Below are positions 8,961 to 17,122 of a stretch of 64,000 bases of DNA, in pieces. The stretch covers positions 687,501-751,500 of the forward strand of contig JADJXL010000001.1 in the NCBI GenBank assembly GCA_016715885.1, read 5' to 3'. Origin of the DNA: Polyangiaceae bacterium (lineage in GTDB: Bacteria > Myxococcota_A > Polyangia > Polyangiales > Polyangiaceae). The notes under the pieces are model-generated. The model saw only the letters and a program-made list of their open reading frames with translations. It was not told where the DNA came from and searched no databases. The position numbers were made by a program, and so were the translations under genes. Every line of letters begins with the position of its first letter. The stretch's first letter is position 1.

Positions 8961-9386
8961 TCAGCCGCTCTTGGAACCGGTGAGACGTGCCTGCTTTTCC
9001 GCGAGTGCTCTCACGTCCGCGAGCTCGTTTTCGGGAAACGGTTCCGAAAAATGTACGGCGACGGCATAGGGCCACACGTCGGACACATCGAAGCTGCGTC
9101 GTTCGTCGCGTACGACACGTCCTTTGACGTCACGCGATTTGTTCGGATCACCCGTGAGGTACAGGTGCAGCGTGATGTCGTCGCCGATGTTCACGCGCGC
9201 CCGCGTCAACATGAGCACGCCGGTGACGCTGAGGTCACGGATCAAGGCGGTGCGTCTGATGCCGTTTCCTACATCGACTTCCGCTGGGAAAAACGCCTGG
9301 TGTCGCAACGCGACGCGCCGTTCCGATGCGGAAGGAGGAGGAAGGTCCGAGGCCGTCGCGCGAACTTCATGTTCTTGGTCGCTCAT
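8961..9386 (-). CDS. PilZ-domain protein
   Basis: This is a 141-aa single-domain protein. It carries both halves of the c-di-GMP binding signature: RVALR (R-x3-R) near residue 25 and DLSVTG (D-x-S-x2-G) about 30 residues later, followed by the usual beta-barrel pattern ending in VAVHFSEPF. Canonical residues are intact, so c-di-GMP binding is likely; the output target is unknown. The ATG at 9386 is preferred over a GTG three codons upstream because AGGG lies at a suitable distance from it. The gene follows the receiver gene by 117 bases on the same strand and precedes the two surface lipoproteins. Confidence 0.85.
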   Translation of the reverse strand: MSDQEHEVRATASDLPPPSASERRVALRHQAFFPAEVDVGNGIRRTALIRDLSVTGVLMLTRARVNIGDDITLHLYLTGDPNKSRDVKGRVVRDERRSFDVSDVWPYAVAVHFSEPFPENELADVRALAEKQARLTGSKSG

Positions 9387-9503
9387 GAGCAACACCCTGG
9401 CAGGCGCACTCGGAAAGCAGCGCGCACGGCGACATCATCCCGCGCGATCGGGCGTTCTGACAAGAGCTCCGCAAACGATGCAGTGTCGATGCTCGCGACA
9501 ACG

Positions 9504-9887
9504 TCACTGCGAAGCAGGGTTTTTCTTGTTTCCGTCGTCGACCAACCGAGCCACCGTTTCGAGAAGAGTGTTGAGGTCGAATGGTTTCTTGAGAAAGGCG
9601 CTGCATCCGAGGTCTTGCACCTGCCGTCGCACTTCGGCGGCGCTCATCATGACCACGGGGATCTTGGGAAGCGATTCTTCTTCACGCATCATGCGCAGCA
9701 TTTCCGGCCCGTCGACCACCGGCATCATGCAGTCGAGTAGCACCAGATCCACCTGCGTATCGCGCAGACGCATGAGTCCCTCGCGACCATTCGAAGCGGT
9801 GACGACTTGGTATCCCTCCGCCGTGAGTAGGTCACCAAGGACGTCCACGATGTCGAACTCGTCATCGACGATCAGAATCGTTCTCAC
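9504..9887 (-). CDS. Stand-alone receiver-domain response regulator (CheY-like)
   Basis: The 127-aa product is only a receiver domain. It has the acidic pair DD (residues 8-9), phospho-acceptor Asp52 in LVLLDCMMP, the switch MSAAE near residue 81, and the conserved Lys101 in LKKPF. A longer frame exists upstream, but the domain begins at the GTG at 9887. This start overlaps the stop of the KaiC-like gene as GTGA, and GGGGAC sits just upstream. There is no output domain, so it should act by binding a partner, the KaiC-like ATPase being the obvious candidate. Its ribosome binding site lies inside a long hairpin, suggesting that its translation depends on the upstream gene. Confidence 0.9.
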   Translation of the reverse strand: MRTILIVDDEFDIVDVLGDLLTAEGYQVVTASNGREGLMRLRDTQVDLVLLDCMMPVVDGPEMLRMMREEESLPKIPVVMMSAAEVRRQVQDLGCSAFLKKPFDLNTLLETVARLVDDGNKKNPASQ

Positions 9888-11314
9888 GGTTTGTCCCCGC
9901 GGAGTCGACCGCGCAATGGCCGGTCGACGGACAAACCCTTGTTCGATATGTGAATGCGTCGCGGCGCCATATCGTGCGGTCCCGCCTGCACCTTGAGCGT
10001 CTCGATGGTTCGACGAACGTGCCGACCACTCGAGGCTTCGTCGAGCACGAGCAGGTTGTTCACCGACGTGCTCGCAACCGTCTCCAGTCCGGTCGGTGCA
10101 GCCCACGAAGCTTCCGTCATGACGGTCGTCGCACCGAGTGCTGCGAGTCGCGTGACGAGCGCCGTGTAAAACCGCAGGAGACGTTCGGGATACGCCAGCA
10201 TTGCTTGAAAGCCGTCAATTCCATCGATGACGACACGTTTTATCCCGCCCTGCTCGATTTTGTCGAGCAGCCGCCACGCTATCGCGTCGATCGAAATCTC
10301 CTTGGCTGGGAACCACAAGACATCGAGCATTCCTCGTGCCATCGGTTCGGCCAGACGCAGCCCCACTGCTTCAGCTTGTTGGATCACTTGCTCGGGCATC
10401 TCGCGCAGTCCCGCATAGATCGCCCGTTCCCCTTGTTCGAGGCCACGTGCGAGAAAGCTCGAGCCCAAAAGTGTTTTTCCGGTCCCCGTGGGTCCAACGA
10501 TGCCTGTCGTCGAGCCTTCGAGGACTCCGCCTCCAAGCATTGCATCCAGTCCCGGAATGCCAAATTCCAAGCGGCGCCTGTGCGCAACCGTGACTGTCGG
10601 TCTTATCGGCAGCGACTCGATGCGTGGATAGACGTGCATGCCTCGAGTGTCGATGTCGATTGCGTGCACACCGAGGGCGTAGTCGGTGCCGCGCATTTTT
10701 TCGACCACCATTTCGCGCATCACTCGAGCTCCGCACGCCCGTTTGTCGATCCTGACGATGCCATCGACGGTGGCGTTTTCAGGTTGGGAACTGCTCGATC
10801 GAAGCATGGGCGACACGAGCAGTATCGTGCACGTGGTCAAACTTGCGGACGTACTCAGGCGCAAGAGGAACCGTTTGAAGGCGGTGGTGGTCGGGGCAAA
10901 CTCTTTGGCCGTGCTCAGCCCGTCGATGACCAAGAGCGACGCGCCTTGTTCACGAATCGTGCGCGTGAGCAGGTCGAGGAGGCCGTCGAGGCCGGTTTGT
11001 TCGAGCACGCTGTAGCCGCTCATGTAGATGATTCGCCGCGAAACGAGCTGCGGATCGAAGAACGCGAAGCTTGCCAGGTGCGAAAGCATGCGCGCATGCG
11101 ACTCGGCGAGCAGCGTGACGTACGCGGCCGTGTGTCCGGCCGATGCGTGATGAAAGGCCACTTGATTGGCGAAGATGGTTTTTCCACTGCCGGGCCTGCC
11201 GAGCAGGAGCTGAACGCTTCCTGCCAAGAAGCCTCCGCCGAGGATCGTGTCGACGCCGCGAATGCCAGTGGCAACTCGCTCGATGCTGGGTTGAGGTGGT
11301 CCGCCGTCGTGCAT
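9884..11314 (-). CDS. Two-domain KaiC-like RecA-family ATPase
   Basis: The 476-aa protein has the tandem layout of KaiC. Domain 1 has Walker A GRPGSGKT (39-46) and Walker B LLVID (about 127-131). Domain 2 has GPTGTGKT (274-281) and VVID (about 361-364). Each domain opens with the family phrase G-x-D-x-(M/I)-L-GGG. In domain 2, STSVNNLLVL begins at Ser415-Thr416, aligned with the KaiC phosphorylation dyad Ser431-Thr432. The paired catalytic glutamates of KaiC (EE) are each reduced to one here (AES in domain 1, REM in domain 2). There is no kaiA or kaiB in the window. The coupled receiver gene suggests a phosphorelay output; a circadian role is not implied. Confidence 0.88.
   Translation of the reverse strand: MHDGGPPQPSIERVATGIRGVDTILGGGFLAGSVQLLLGRPGSGKTIFANQVAFHHASAGHTAAYVTLLAESHARMLSHLASFAFFDPQLVSRRIIYMSGYSVLEQTGLDGLLDLLTRTIREQGASLLVIDGLSTAKEFAPTTTAFKRFLLRLSTSASLTTCTILLVSPMLRSSSSQPENATVDGIVRIDKRACGARVMREMVVEKMRGTDYALGVHAIDIDTRGMHVYPRIESLPIRPTVTVAHRRRLEFGIPGLDAMLGGGVLEGSTTGIVGPTGTGKTLLGSSFLARGLEQGERAIYAGLREMPEQVIQQAEAVGLRLAEPMARGMLDVLWFPAKEISIDAIAWRLLDKIEQGGIKRVVIDGIDGFQAMLAYPERLLRFYTALVTRLAALGATTVMTEASWAAPTGLETVASTSVNNLLVLDEASSGRHVRRTIETLKVQAGPHDMAPRRIHISNKGLSVDRPLRGRLRGDKP
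9888..9937 (-). promoter_or_regulatory. Hairpin covering the ribosome binding site of the receiver gene
   Basis: Outer arms GGTTTGTCC (9888-9896) and GGACAAACC (9929-9937), and inner arms GTCGACCG (9904-9911) and CGGTCGAC (9921-9928), pair perfectly: 17 bp in all, with a 7-base bulge on one side. In the minus-strand transcript it ends one base before the GTG of the receiver gene and contains its GGGGA ribosome site. A ribosome finishing the KaiC-like gene would open it. Confidence 0.5.
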
Positions 11315-11397
11315 GGTTTATGAGGTGCATGTTTCGATGCCGCATGGCCTGGACGCATCGCACCTTGGGATGCACGTGAAAAAAGCGGCGCGCTCCG

Positions 11398-11426
11398 TTG
11401 ACAAGGTGCACTTCGCAAGGCAGGAT
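11398..11426 (+). promoter_or_regulatory. Possible promoter for rpsB-tsf
   Basis: TTGACA at 11398-11403 is a perfect -35 element. Seventeen bases later CAGGAT (11421-11426) is a poor -10. It lies about 190 bases before rpsB in a 279-base gap between divergent genes. The long leader would leave room for ribosomal-protein feedback, which I cannot show. Confidence 0.25.
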
Positions 11427-11593
11427 GCGCGCCCCCGTTTGCCCGGTACTGGGCAAGCGGAATCCACACGCTCCCCCGACATGCGCCCACGACGTTGGGA
11501 CTTCGGGACCGGTGCTCTTCATGAAGCCAGCGCTTCAAGAAGGGTTGTTCCGAAGATGGGGAGCGGAGGCAACAACCGAAAGGATTGCGTGTC

Positions 11594-12499
11594 ATGACTG
11601 ATATCTCCATGTCCAACGCCGCCGCATCCGGTGCCTTCGTGCCGCCGGCTGCTGGTGAGTTCCCGCTCCCGCTTCGCTCGCTGCTCGATGCAGGCGTGCA
11701 CTTCGGTCACCAGACCAAGCGCTGGAATCCGAAAATGCGCCAGTACATCTACGGCGCTCGCAACGGCATCCACATCGTCGACCTCGACCAAACCGTGCGT
11801 CTCTTCAAGAAAGCGTACGACTTCGTCGTCGATGCCGTCTCTCGTGGTGGCCACATCCTGTTTGTCGGGACGAAGCGCCAAGCGCAGGACATCGTCCAGG
11901 AAGAGGCTCGTCGCTCCGGCATGTATTTCGTGACGAACCGCTGGCTCGGTGGAACGCTCACGAACTTCCGCACGATCAAGCAGGGCCTCGACCGCCTCCG
12001 CACGCTCGAGCGCATGAAGGAAGACGGGACGTACGAACAGCTCCTGAAGAAGGAAGTGTCGCGTCTCGAGAAAGAGCGTGAGCGCCTCGAGAAGTACCTT
12101 GGCGGCTTGAAGGGCATGGCAGCCGTGCCCGCCGCGATCTTCGTGATCGACCCGCATCAGGAAGCGATCGGCGTCAACGAAGCACGCAAGCTCGGCGTCC
12201 AGGTCATCGGCATCACGGACACGAACTGCGATCCGGATCAGATCGACTTCGTGATTCCCGGCAACGATGACGCCATCCGTTCGATCCGCCTCATCACCGC
12301 GCGCATTGCCGACGCGGCGATCGAGGGGATGCAGCGACGCAAGGATACCGAGCGCGAGCAGGAGCGTCCGAGTGCTGGCGCGCCTCAAGGCGGCGGTGGC
12401 GGCGGACGTCGCGATGAAATCAACGTTTACCAGGGTGGTCGTCGTGGCGGTGGTCGTCGCGGCGGCGGTGGTGGCGGAAGCAGCGATCAGCCGCAGTGA
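11594..12499 (+). CDS. rpsB: 30S ribosomal protein S2
   Basis: S2 binds the 30S platform and is needed for S1 attachment. The family hallmarks are present: LLDAGVHFGHQTKRWNPKM near the start, YIYGARNGIHIVDL, FVGTKRQAQD, NRWLGGTLTNF and the C-terminal DTNCDPD followed by VIPGNDDAIRSI. The protein is 301 aa from the ATG at 11594, longer than the usual 230-260. The excess is an Arg/Gly-rich tail after about residue 250, common in myxobacterial S2. A GTG three codons upstream is possible but less likely. It is followed by tsf, the classic rpsB-tsf pair. pyrH does not follow, unlike in many bacteria. Confidence 0.97.
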   Translation: MTDISMSNAAASGAFVPPAAGEFPLPLRSLLDAGVHFGHQTKRWNPKMRQYIYGARNGIHIVDLDQTVRLFKKAYDFVVDAVSRGGHILFVGTKRQAQDIVQEEARRSGMYFVTNRWLGGTLTNFRTIKQGLDRLRTLERMKEDGTYEQLLKKEVSRLEKERERLEKYLGGLKGMAAVPAAIFVIDPHQEAIGVNEARKLGVQVIGITDTNCDPDQIDFVIPGNDDAIRSIRLITARIADAAIEGMQRRKDTEREQERPSAGAPQGGGGGGRRDEINVYQGGRRGGGRRGGGGGGSSDQPQ

Positions 12500-12505
12500 C
12501 CCATC

Positions 12506-12542
12506 CGAGCCGGCCACGACGTAACACCCCAAGGCCGGCTCG
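12506..12542 (+). other. Hairpin in the rpsB-tsf spacer
   Basis: CGAGCCGGCC (12506-12515) and GGCCGGCTCG (12533-12542) form a perfect 10-bp stem with a 17-base loop just after the rpsB stop. No T tract follows directly. It may tune read-through into tsf or protect the rpsB message end. Confidence 0.5.
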
Positions 12543-12559
12543 ATTGATTCCCGTACATC

Positions 12560-12615
12560 GAGGGCAGTTCTGCACGTAAAACTCGGCAGGAGTTGCCCTC
12601 TCGTCTTGGTTTTTC
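12560..12615 (+). terminator. Possible attenuator before tsf
   Basis: GAGGGCA (12560-12566) pairs with TGCCCTC (12594-12600), and TTTTT follows at about 12611. This resembles a weak intrinsic terminator between rpsB and tsf, which would lower tsf relative to rpsB. It could also be the end of a separate leader. The stem is only seven perfect pairs. Confidence 0.3.
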
Positions 12616-12654
12616 TACGTAGAACAGCAAATCACATTCTGGAGGAATAGAGCC

Positions 12655-13593
12655 ATGTCCGGCATCAACGCGCAGGCAATCAAGGAACTCCGCGAGCGAA
12701 CGCAAGCGGGCATGAGCGATTGCAAGTCCGCCCTGGTGGAAGCCGAGGGCGACATGGAAAAGGCGGTCGAGATCATCCTGAAGAAGGGTCTCGCCAAGAG
12801 CGCCAAGCGCGCGGGCGCCGTCGCCACCGAGGGCGAAGTTCGCGCAATCGTGTCGTCGGACTTGCGCTCTGCAACGATCGTCGAAGTCAACATCCAGACC
12901 GACTTCGCTGCGCGCAACGATCAGTTCCGCGAGTTCGTCGGCGAGGTGCTCGCGGTGGCCAAGAACGCTCCCGTCGGCAGCGACATCGGAACGCTTGCTC
13001 TTCGCGGCAAGACCGTGAACGACATTGCCACCGAGCTCACCGCGAAAATCGGCGAGAAGGTTGCGGTTCGTCGCTGGGATCGCCTCGAAGTACCGGAAGG
13101 CTCGGCCGGCGCGGCTCATGCCTACGTGCACCTTGGCGGCAAGATCGGCGTCGTTCTCGTCGTCAAGACCGACAGCGAAGCCACCAAGAACCACGACGAA
13201 GTCATCAAGTTCATCGACGACACGGCGATGCAGATCGCCGCGATGAACCCGCTCGCGCTCGTCCGCGACGACATCAGCGACGAGCTCAAGGTCAAGCAGA
13301 AGGAAATCTTCGAAGGTCAACTCCGCGAAGATCCGAAGCCGAAGCCGGAGAGCGCCTGGCCCAAGATCATCGAGGGCAAGTACAACAAGTGGTTCTCCGA
13401 GGTGGCGCTTCTGGAGCAAGAGTCGGTCGTTGTTCCTGGACAAACGATCGACAAGCTCCGCCAAGCAGCCGAAAAGGCTTCTGGCGGCAAAGTCGAGATC
13501 CTCCGCTTCGTTCGTTACGAGCGCGGCGAAGGCGTCGTGAAGCCCCAGGGCCCCGACTTCGCTTCCGAAGTTGCCAAGATGGCCGGTGGTTGA
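12655..13593 (+). CDS. tsf: Elongation factor Ts
   Basis: EF-Ts exchanges GDP for GTP on EF-Tu. The N-terminal UBA-like module (residues 1-55) has the family phrase IKELRERTQAGMSDCKSAL. ATEGEV and NIQTDFAARND (the T-D-F-V-A-x-N motif contacting EF-Tu) follow, then two core subdomains and the C-terminal SEVALLEQ and VVPGQTI. The length is 312 aa, close to the longer proteobacterial form. GGAGGAAT ends about eight bases before the ATG, one of the best ribosome sites in the window. It probably shares the rpsB transcript across two hairpins. Confidence 0.97.
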   Translation: MSGINAQAIKELRERTQAGMSDCKSALVEAEGDMEKAVEIILKKGLAKSAKRAGAVATEGEVRAIVSSDLRSATIVEVNIQTDFAARNDQFREFVGEVLAVAKNAPVGSDIGTLALRGKTVNDIATELTAKIGEKVAVRRWDRLEVPEGSAGAAHAYVHLGGKIGVVLVVKTDSEATKNHDEVIKFIDDTAMQIAAMNPLALVRDDISDELKVKQKEIFEGQLREDPKPKPESAWPKIIEGKYNKWFSEVALLEQESVVVPGQTIDKLRQAAEKASGGKVEILRFVRYERGEGVVKPQGPDFASEVAKMAGG

Positions 13594-13636
13594 ACCGCAC
13601 GCGGGGCGCGTGACCGTTCTCTTCTAGAATCGTTCC

Positions 13637-14566
13637 GTGCCCCGTCGCCTCGCCGCAATATCCGTCGACCTCGACGGCATCTCTCACTACCACGACATTC
13701 ACGGCCTCGAGCCGCTCGCCGAAGACGCGCCAGCACGGCATGCCGTTTACGACATCGCGCTTCGTCGCATCGACGACTTCTGTCGCGCGCACGGGATGGC
13801 CTCGACGCTGTTCGCGATCGGCTCGGACTTGCAGCGCACGGCGAACGGCGAAGCGCTTCGTGGTCTCTCCGATCGCGGGCATGCCGTGGAAAATCATTCC
13901 TTTTCGCATCGATACGACCTGTCGCGTTTGTCGAAAGATGCCATTCGAGGCGACATCGACGCGGCTCAGGCTGCCATCACCCATGCGACAGGACGCCGCC
14001 CGTTCGGGTTTCGCGCACCCGGATACACCGTGAACGACACCGTGCTCGATGTGCTCGAAAGTTTGTCTTTTCGGTACGATTCATCCGTTTTTCCTTGCCC
14101 ACTTTATTACGGCGCCAAAGCAATCGTGATGGGCGCCATGCGTCTCGTGGGTCGTACGAGCGCATCGGTGCTCGACACACCGAGGGTCGTCGTTGCGCCG
14201 TCGCGTCCGTATCGCCCGGGCAAACCGTGGTTCGTCGCGGGTGAACGATCCCTCGTCGAGCTGCCCATTCAAGTCACGCCGCGGCTAAGGCTTCCGCTGA
14301 TAGGCACGTTCATCGCGCTTGCGGGCCCTACCGCGTCGCGTGTGCTTGCGCGTGCGTGTGCGGACGAGCCGCTCGTGAACATCGAGCTGCACGGCATCGA
14401 CTTTCTCGACGCATCCGACGGCATCGAGCATCTCGTGCCGTATCAATCCGAATTGCGAGTGCCGCTCGCGCGGCGTCTCGATGCGCTGTCAGCCGTGGTC
14501 GATGAGCTGCGGCGCAAGGGAGCGAGCTTCGTGCGGCTCGACGAAGCTGCTCTCGAGCTTGCCTGA
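13637..14566 (+). CDS. NodB-type polysaccharide deacetylase
   Basis: This is a 309-aa protein of the carbohydrate esterase 4 fold. Motif 1 is ISVDLDGISHY (the catalytic Asp pair, in a slightly altered setting), motif 2 is HAVENHSFSHRYDL (the H-S-x2-H metal site), and motif 3 is RRPFGFRAPGY. The C-terminus carries INIELHGIDF-like residues (VNIELHGIDF), matching motif 5. It probably removes acetyl groups from a surface or cell-wall polysaccharide. No signal peptide is visible, so it may act on cytosolic precursors, like the sugar-chain deacetylases of exopolysaccharide loci. The GTG at 13637 is the start that leaves a standard N-terminus. It converges on the MlaF-like gene with only six bases between stops. 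Confidence 0.85.
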   Translation: MPRRLAAISVDLDGISHYHDIHGLEPLAEDAPARHAVYDIALRRIDDFCRAHGMASTLFAIGSDLQRTANGEALRGLSDRGHAVENHSFSHRYDLSRLSKDAIRGDIDAAQAAITHATGRRPFGFRAPGYTVNDTVLDVLESLSFRYDSSVFPCPLYYGAKAIVMGAMRLVGRTSASVLDTPRVVVAPSRPYRPGKPWFVAGERSLVELPIQVTPRLRLPLIGTFIALAGPTASRVLARACADEPLVNIELHGIDFLDASDGIEHLVPYQSELRVPLARRLDALSAVVDELRRKGASFVRLDEAALELA

Positions 14567-14572
14567 TGCCCG

Positions 14573-15433
14573 CTAGCTCGTCGGGTGATACCGCACGGCG
14601 TTTGTCTCGGGCGTGCCTTGCTTCAGGCCATTGACGCGCGAGATGCGTTCCGGCGCGACACCCGATGCAGCGATGAACTCGCGCGCGACTTGGTTGTCTC
14701 CGTACGCAAGCTCGTCCGGCGGTCCAGATGCGACGACCTGCCCTTGAATGACGAGGAACGCTTGGTGCGCGATGCGGAACGTGCTCGCCATGTCGTGCGA
14801 GATCACGACGCTCGTCACGCCAAACCTGTCTCGCGTCTCTTCGATGAGATCGTCGACCATGCGGCTCGTTTGCGGATCGAGGCCGCTCGTGGGTTCGTCG
14901 TAGATGAGGATCTTCGGTTCGAGCATGAGCGCTCGTGCGAGGCCCACGCGTTTGCGCTGACCGCCCGAAAGCTCGCTCGGCATGCGCTGCTCTTTGTTTT
15001 CGAGGCCGAGCATGTTGAGCATCTTGACGACTTTGTCGCGGATATCGGCCTCCGACATCTGCTTGCGATGCTCGCGCAAAGGGAAGGCGACGTTGTCGAG
15101 GATGTTGAGCGAATCGAGGAGCGCGGCGTACTGAAAGACCATGCCGAACTTTTGGCGCACGCGATTCATGTCGCGTTCGCCGAGCGGCCCGATGTCTTCA
15201 CCGTCGACCCAGATGTGCCCCGACGTGGGTTTTTCCAGGCCAATGAGCAACCTCAAGAGCGTCGTTTTGCCCGCACCCGAACCACCGATGATCACGGCGG
15301 TTTCCTTGCGTCGCAGGTGCATCGTGATGCCCTTCAAGACGCTCGTCGTTCCGAACGACTTTTTCACGTCGTCGACGAAGACGTGATCCTCGGGCGGAAT
15401 TTGCGGCACTTTCGAGCTCGCGGCACCCTGCAT
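14573..15433 (-). CDS. MlaF-like ABC transporter ATP-binding protein
   Basis: A 286-aa ABC ATPase. Walker A is GGSGAGKTT, the Q loop VFQYAALLDSL is the form typical of MlaF/Mkl (phospholipid and Mce-type transport), the signature is LSGGQRKRVGLARAL, Walker B is ILIYDEPTSGLD, and the H loop is VISHDM. The MlaF family moves phospholipids across the envelope with a MlaE permease and MlaD-type MCE protein. Neither is next to it here, so the partners must be elsewhere. The ATG at 15433 is chosen because the family N-terminus (VFVDDVKKSFG) starts about 17 residues later and the longer frame upstream is low-quality sequence. Confidence 0.88.
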   Translation of the reverse strand: MQGAASSKVPQIPPEDHVFVDDVKKSFGTTSVLKGITMHLRRKETAVIIGGSGAGKTTLLRLLIGLEKPTSGHIWVDGEDIGPLGERDMNRVRQKFGMVFQYAALLDSLNILDNVAFPLREHRKQMSEADIRDKVVKMLNMLGLENKEQRMPSELSGGQRKRVGLARALMLEPKILIYDEPTSGLDPQTSRMVDDLIEETRDRFGVTSVVISHDMASTFRIAHQAFLVIQGQVVASGPPDELAYGDNQVAREFIAASGVAPERISRVNGLKQGTPETNAVRYHPTS

Positions 15434-15569
15434 TGGTCGCTCGAACGTAGCACGCACGCGAGCAGAAAACGGGCGGCGTGGAGTGCGGTTTCGTGCATGA
15501 CACCTGCTGTCCAATGCCGAGGTGGATCGACGCTTGACGCGCGGGGCTGGGGAGCGGAAATGTGCCGTC

Positions 15570-15857
15570 ATGACTGAAGACATGTTCCGCTCGCTGCTCG
15601 ACGACATCGGCGCCAAACGAGACGACGAAGGCATTATCAAGTTGCCCGAAGGGCAGCTCATGACGCTCTACGCTGCACACGACGGCGTGTCGCTCACCGT
15701 TGCCAAGGTCGAGTCGCTCCGCATCAACAACGGAGTCGTTCGAGCGTGGTCGTCCAAGGGCGAATCGTATTTCATCGCGCGCGAGGACCTGTTTGCGATG
15801 AGCGTCGATGGCGGCAAGCAAATTCAAGCTGGCCGCAAGGCGGGTTTTCTGGGCTGA
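15570..15857 (+). CDS. Conserved-looking hypothetical protein (95 aa)
   Basis: I do not recognise a family. The sequence begins MTEDMFRSLLDDIGAKRDDE and continues with alternating hydrophobic residues suggesting a small beta-rich domain (GQLMTLYAAHDGVSLTVAKVESLRI). No signal peptide, membrane segment or Cys pairs. The ATG at 15570 is used; the frame extends further up but only through Arg-rich low-quality sequence. It is divergent from the MlaF-like gene by 136 bases and ends 30 bases from the opposing gene that follows. A stand-alone regulatory or scaffold protein is possible. Confidence 0.65.
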   Translation: MTEDMFRSLLDDIGAKRDDEGIIKLPEGQLMTLYAAHDGVSLTVAKVESLRINNGVVRAWSSKGESYFIAREDLFAMSVDGGKQIQAGRKAGFLG

Positions 15858-15887
15858 TTGCGGACGGTTTGTCGGAGCGATCGGGGT

Positions 15888-16799
15888 TCAGAATGTTCCG
15901 ATCGCTCCGAACGCGGGAATCGACTGGCCACGGAAATCCATGGCGACCGTGGGCCCGAGGCCAAGGAGCTGGAAGTCGCTCGCTGCGGTTCGTGCCGCTG
16001 GCGCTTCGAGCTGCTCGCGGTGCGGTGTCGTGGCCAGATCGATGATGCCCAGCGTAAGTGGCGCGATGAACGACAGCGTGATGGGAACGAGGTAGGTCGG
16101 ATCGTTCCAATCGACAAACGCTCCTGCGGCAAACGATCCTCCACGAAGTGCCGTGTAGAGAATGGCCTTGCCGTAGTCGCCCACGACAAACCGCGGAATG
16201 CTCGGTGTGATCGTGAGGAACGTGCCCATGGCATAAAGCGCGGGTTTCGACGGACCCGAGCACATCACTCCGGACCACTCGTTGCACATGGATGACGTCA
16301 TCGCGGAGACCGTGTAGGCCGTTCCGGAGAGCATCGTGCCGAGGCCGAAGACGATGCTCGACGCAATCAGGGCATTTCGTCGTGCCGGGTCGGGTGCCCA
16401 ACGAGGCTTCATCGCTTGCGTTGGGTTTTTCAGGGGCGGGTACATGAAGCGCGGCGGAGGCGGCGGCATGTACACCGGCGGTGGTGGCGGAGCCGGGGGC
16501 AAGTGCGCTAGAGGGCAGGGGCCGTGAGGCGCATTCGAACGAGCGTTGGGATCAACATCGACGCGGCTGCATCCGTAGCCGTGAACGGTTCCTGCGCTCG
16601 TCGTGGCGTGCACATCGACGCCCGCTTCGGGCGTACGCGTGACGGAAACGGTACCGTCGGGGTTTGGTGTGATGTTTGGCGGTAAGGGCGTATCCGGCGG
16701 TGCAGGTTCGAACCACGGCGGTGGCTCTTGCGCGGACGCTCCACCTGCAACCAGGAGAAACGCGAGCGTCGTCACGGAGAAACACGTCGACTTGCTCAT
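15888..16799 (-). CDS. Secreted or membrane protein with Pro-rich linker
   Basis: The 303-aa product begins with a clear signal peptide cleaved near ASAQ (about residue 24). Residues about 25-135 are Pro-rich, with runs such as PPAPPPPPVYMPPPPP, and probably span a wall or envelope gap. Beyond residue 140 are three or four hydrophobic segments (ALIASSIVFGLGTMLSG, GSFAAGAFV, YLVPITLSFIAPLTLGIIDL). The family is not recognised. The layout (signal peptide, low-complexity linker, small hydrophobic region, conserved last residues) resembles the gene at 57875-58768. Both may belong to one lineage-specific set of envelope proteins. Function unknown. Confidence 0.7.
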   Translation of the reverse strand: MSKSTCFSVTTLAFLLVAGGASAQEPPPWFEPAPPDTPLPPNITPNPDGTVSVTRTPEAGVDVHATTSAGTVHGYGCSRVDVDPNARSNAPHGPCPLAHLPPAPPPPPVYMPPPPPRFMYPPLKNPTQAMKPRWAPDPARRNALIASSIVFGLGTMLSGTAYTVSAMTSSMCNEWSGVMCSGPSKPALYAMGTFLTITPSIPRFVVGDYGKAILYTALRGGSFAAGAFVDWNDPTYLVPITLSFIAPLTLGIIDLATTPHREQLEAPAARTAASDFQLLGLGPTVAMDFRGQSIPAFGAIGTF

Positions 16800-17122
16800 G
16801 GTTCACGAGTGTAAAGCAATTTCTTGGCCAGGCGTTTACCGCATGCCGTTTGGATGCAATCGAGCGGAGATTGACGCAGGATCCGCCATGCGTTGCGGGG
16901 TTCGGTACGACCCGGCGTGGACTGGCGTTCACGGCGGTACTGACCACGCGAGCACGAATGTGGGGAGCGAATACTTTGGACCTGGTGGTACATTGCGTCG
17001 AACGATGGAGCCCGAGCGGCGAGCGGCGTCAGTGATGGTCGGTGCGTTCGTGTTCCATACGCGCCGTGTGCGAGCCTCCGTAGGCGCGGCATGCGAGCAC
17101 TTTTTCGGTGGGCTCGGTCCAG
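16800..17122. other. Divergent intergenic region without a gene
   Basis: Between the Pro-rich membrane protein (minus) and the CheR-like gene (plus). Short frames here lack any coding feel and overlap one another. I saw no strong promoter, inverted repeat or terminator. It must hold promoters for both flanking genes. Confidence 0.5.
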
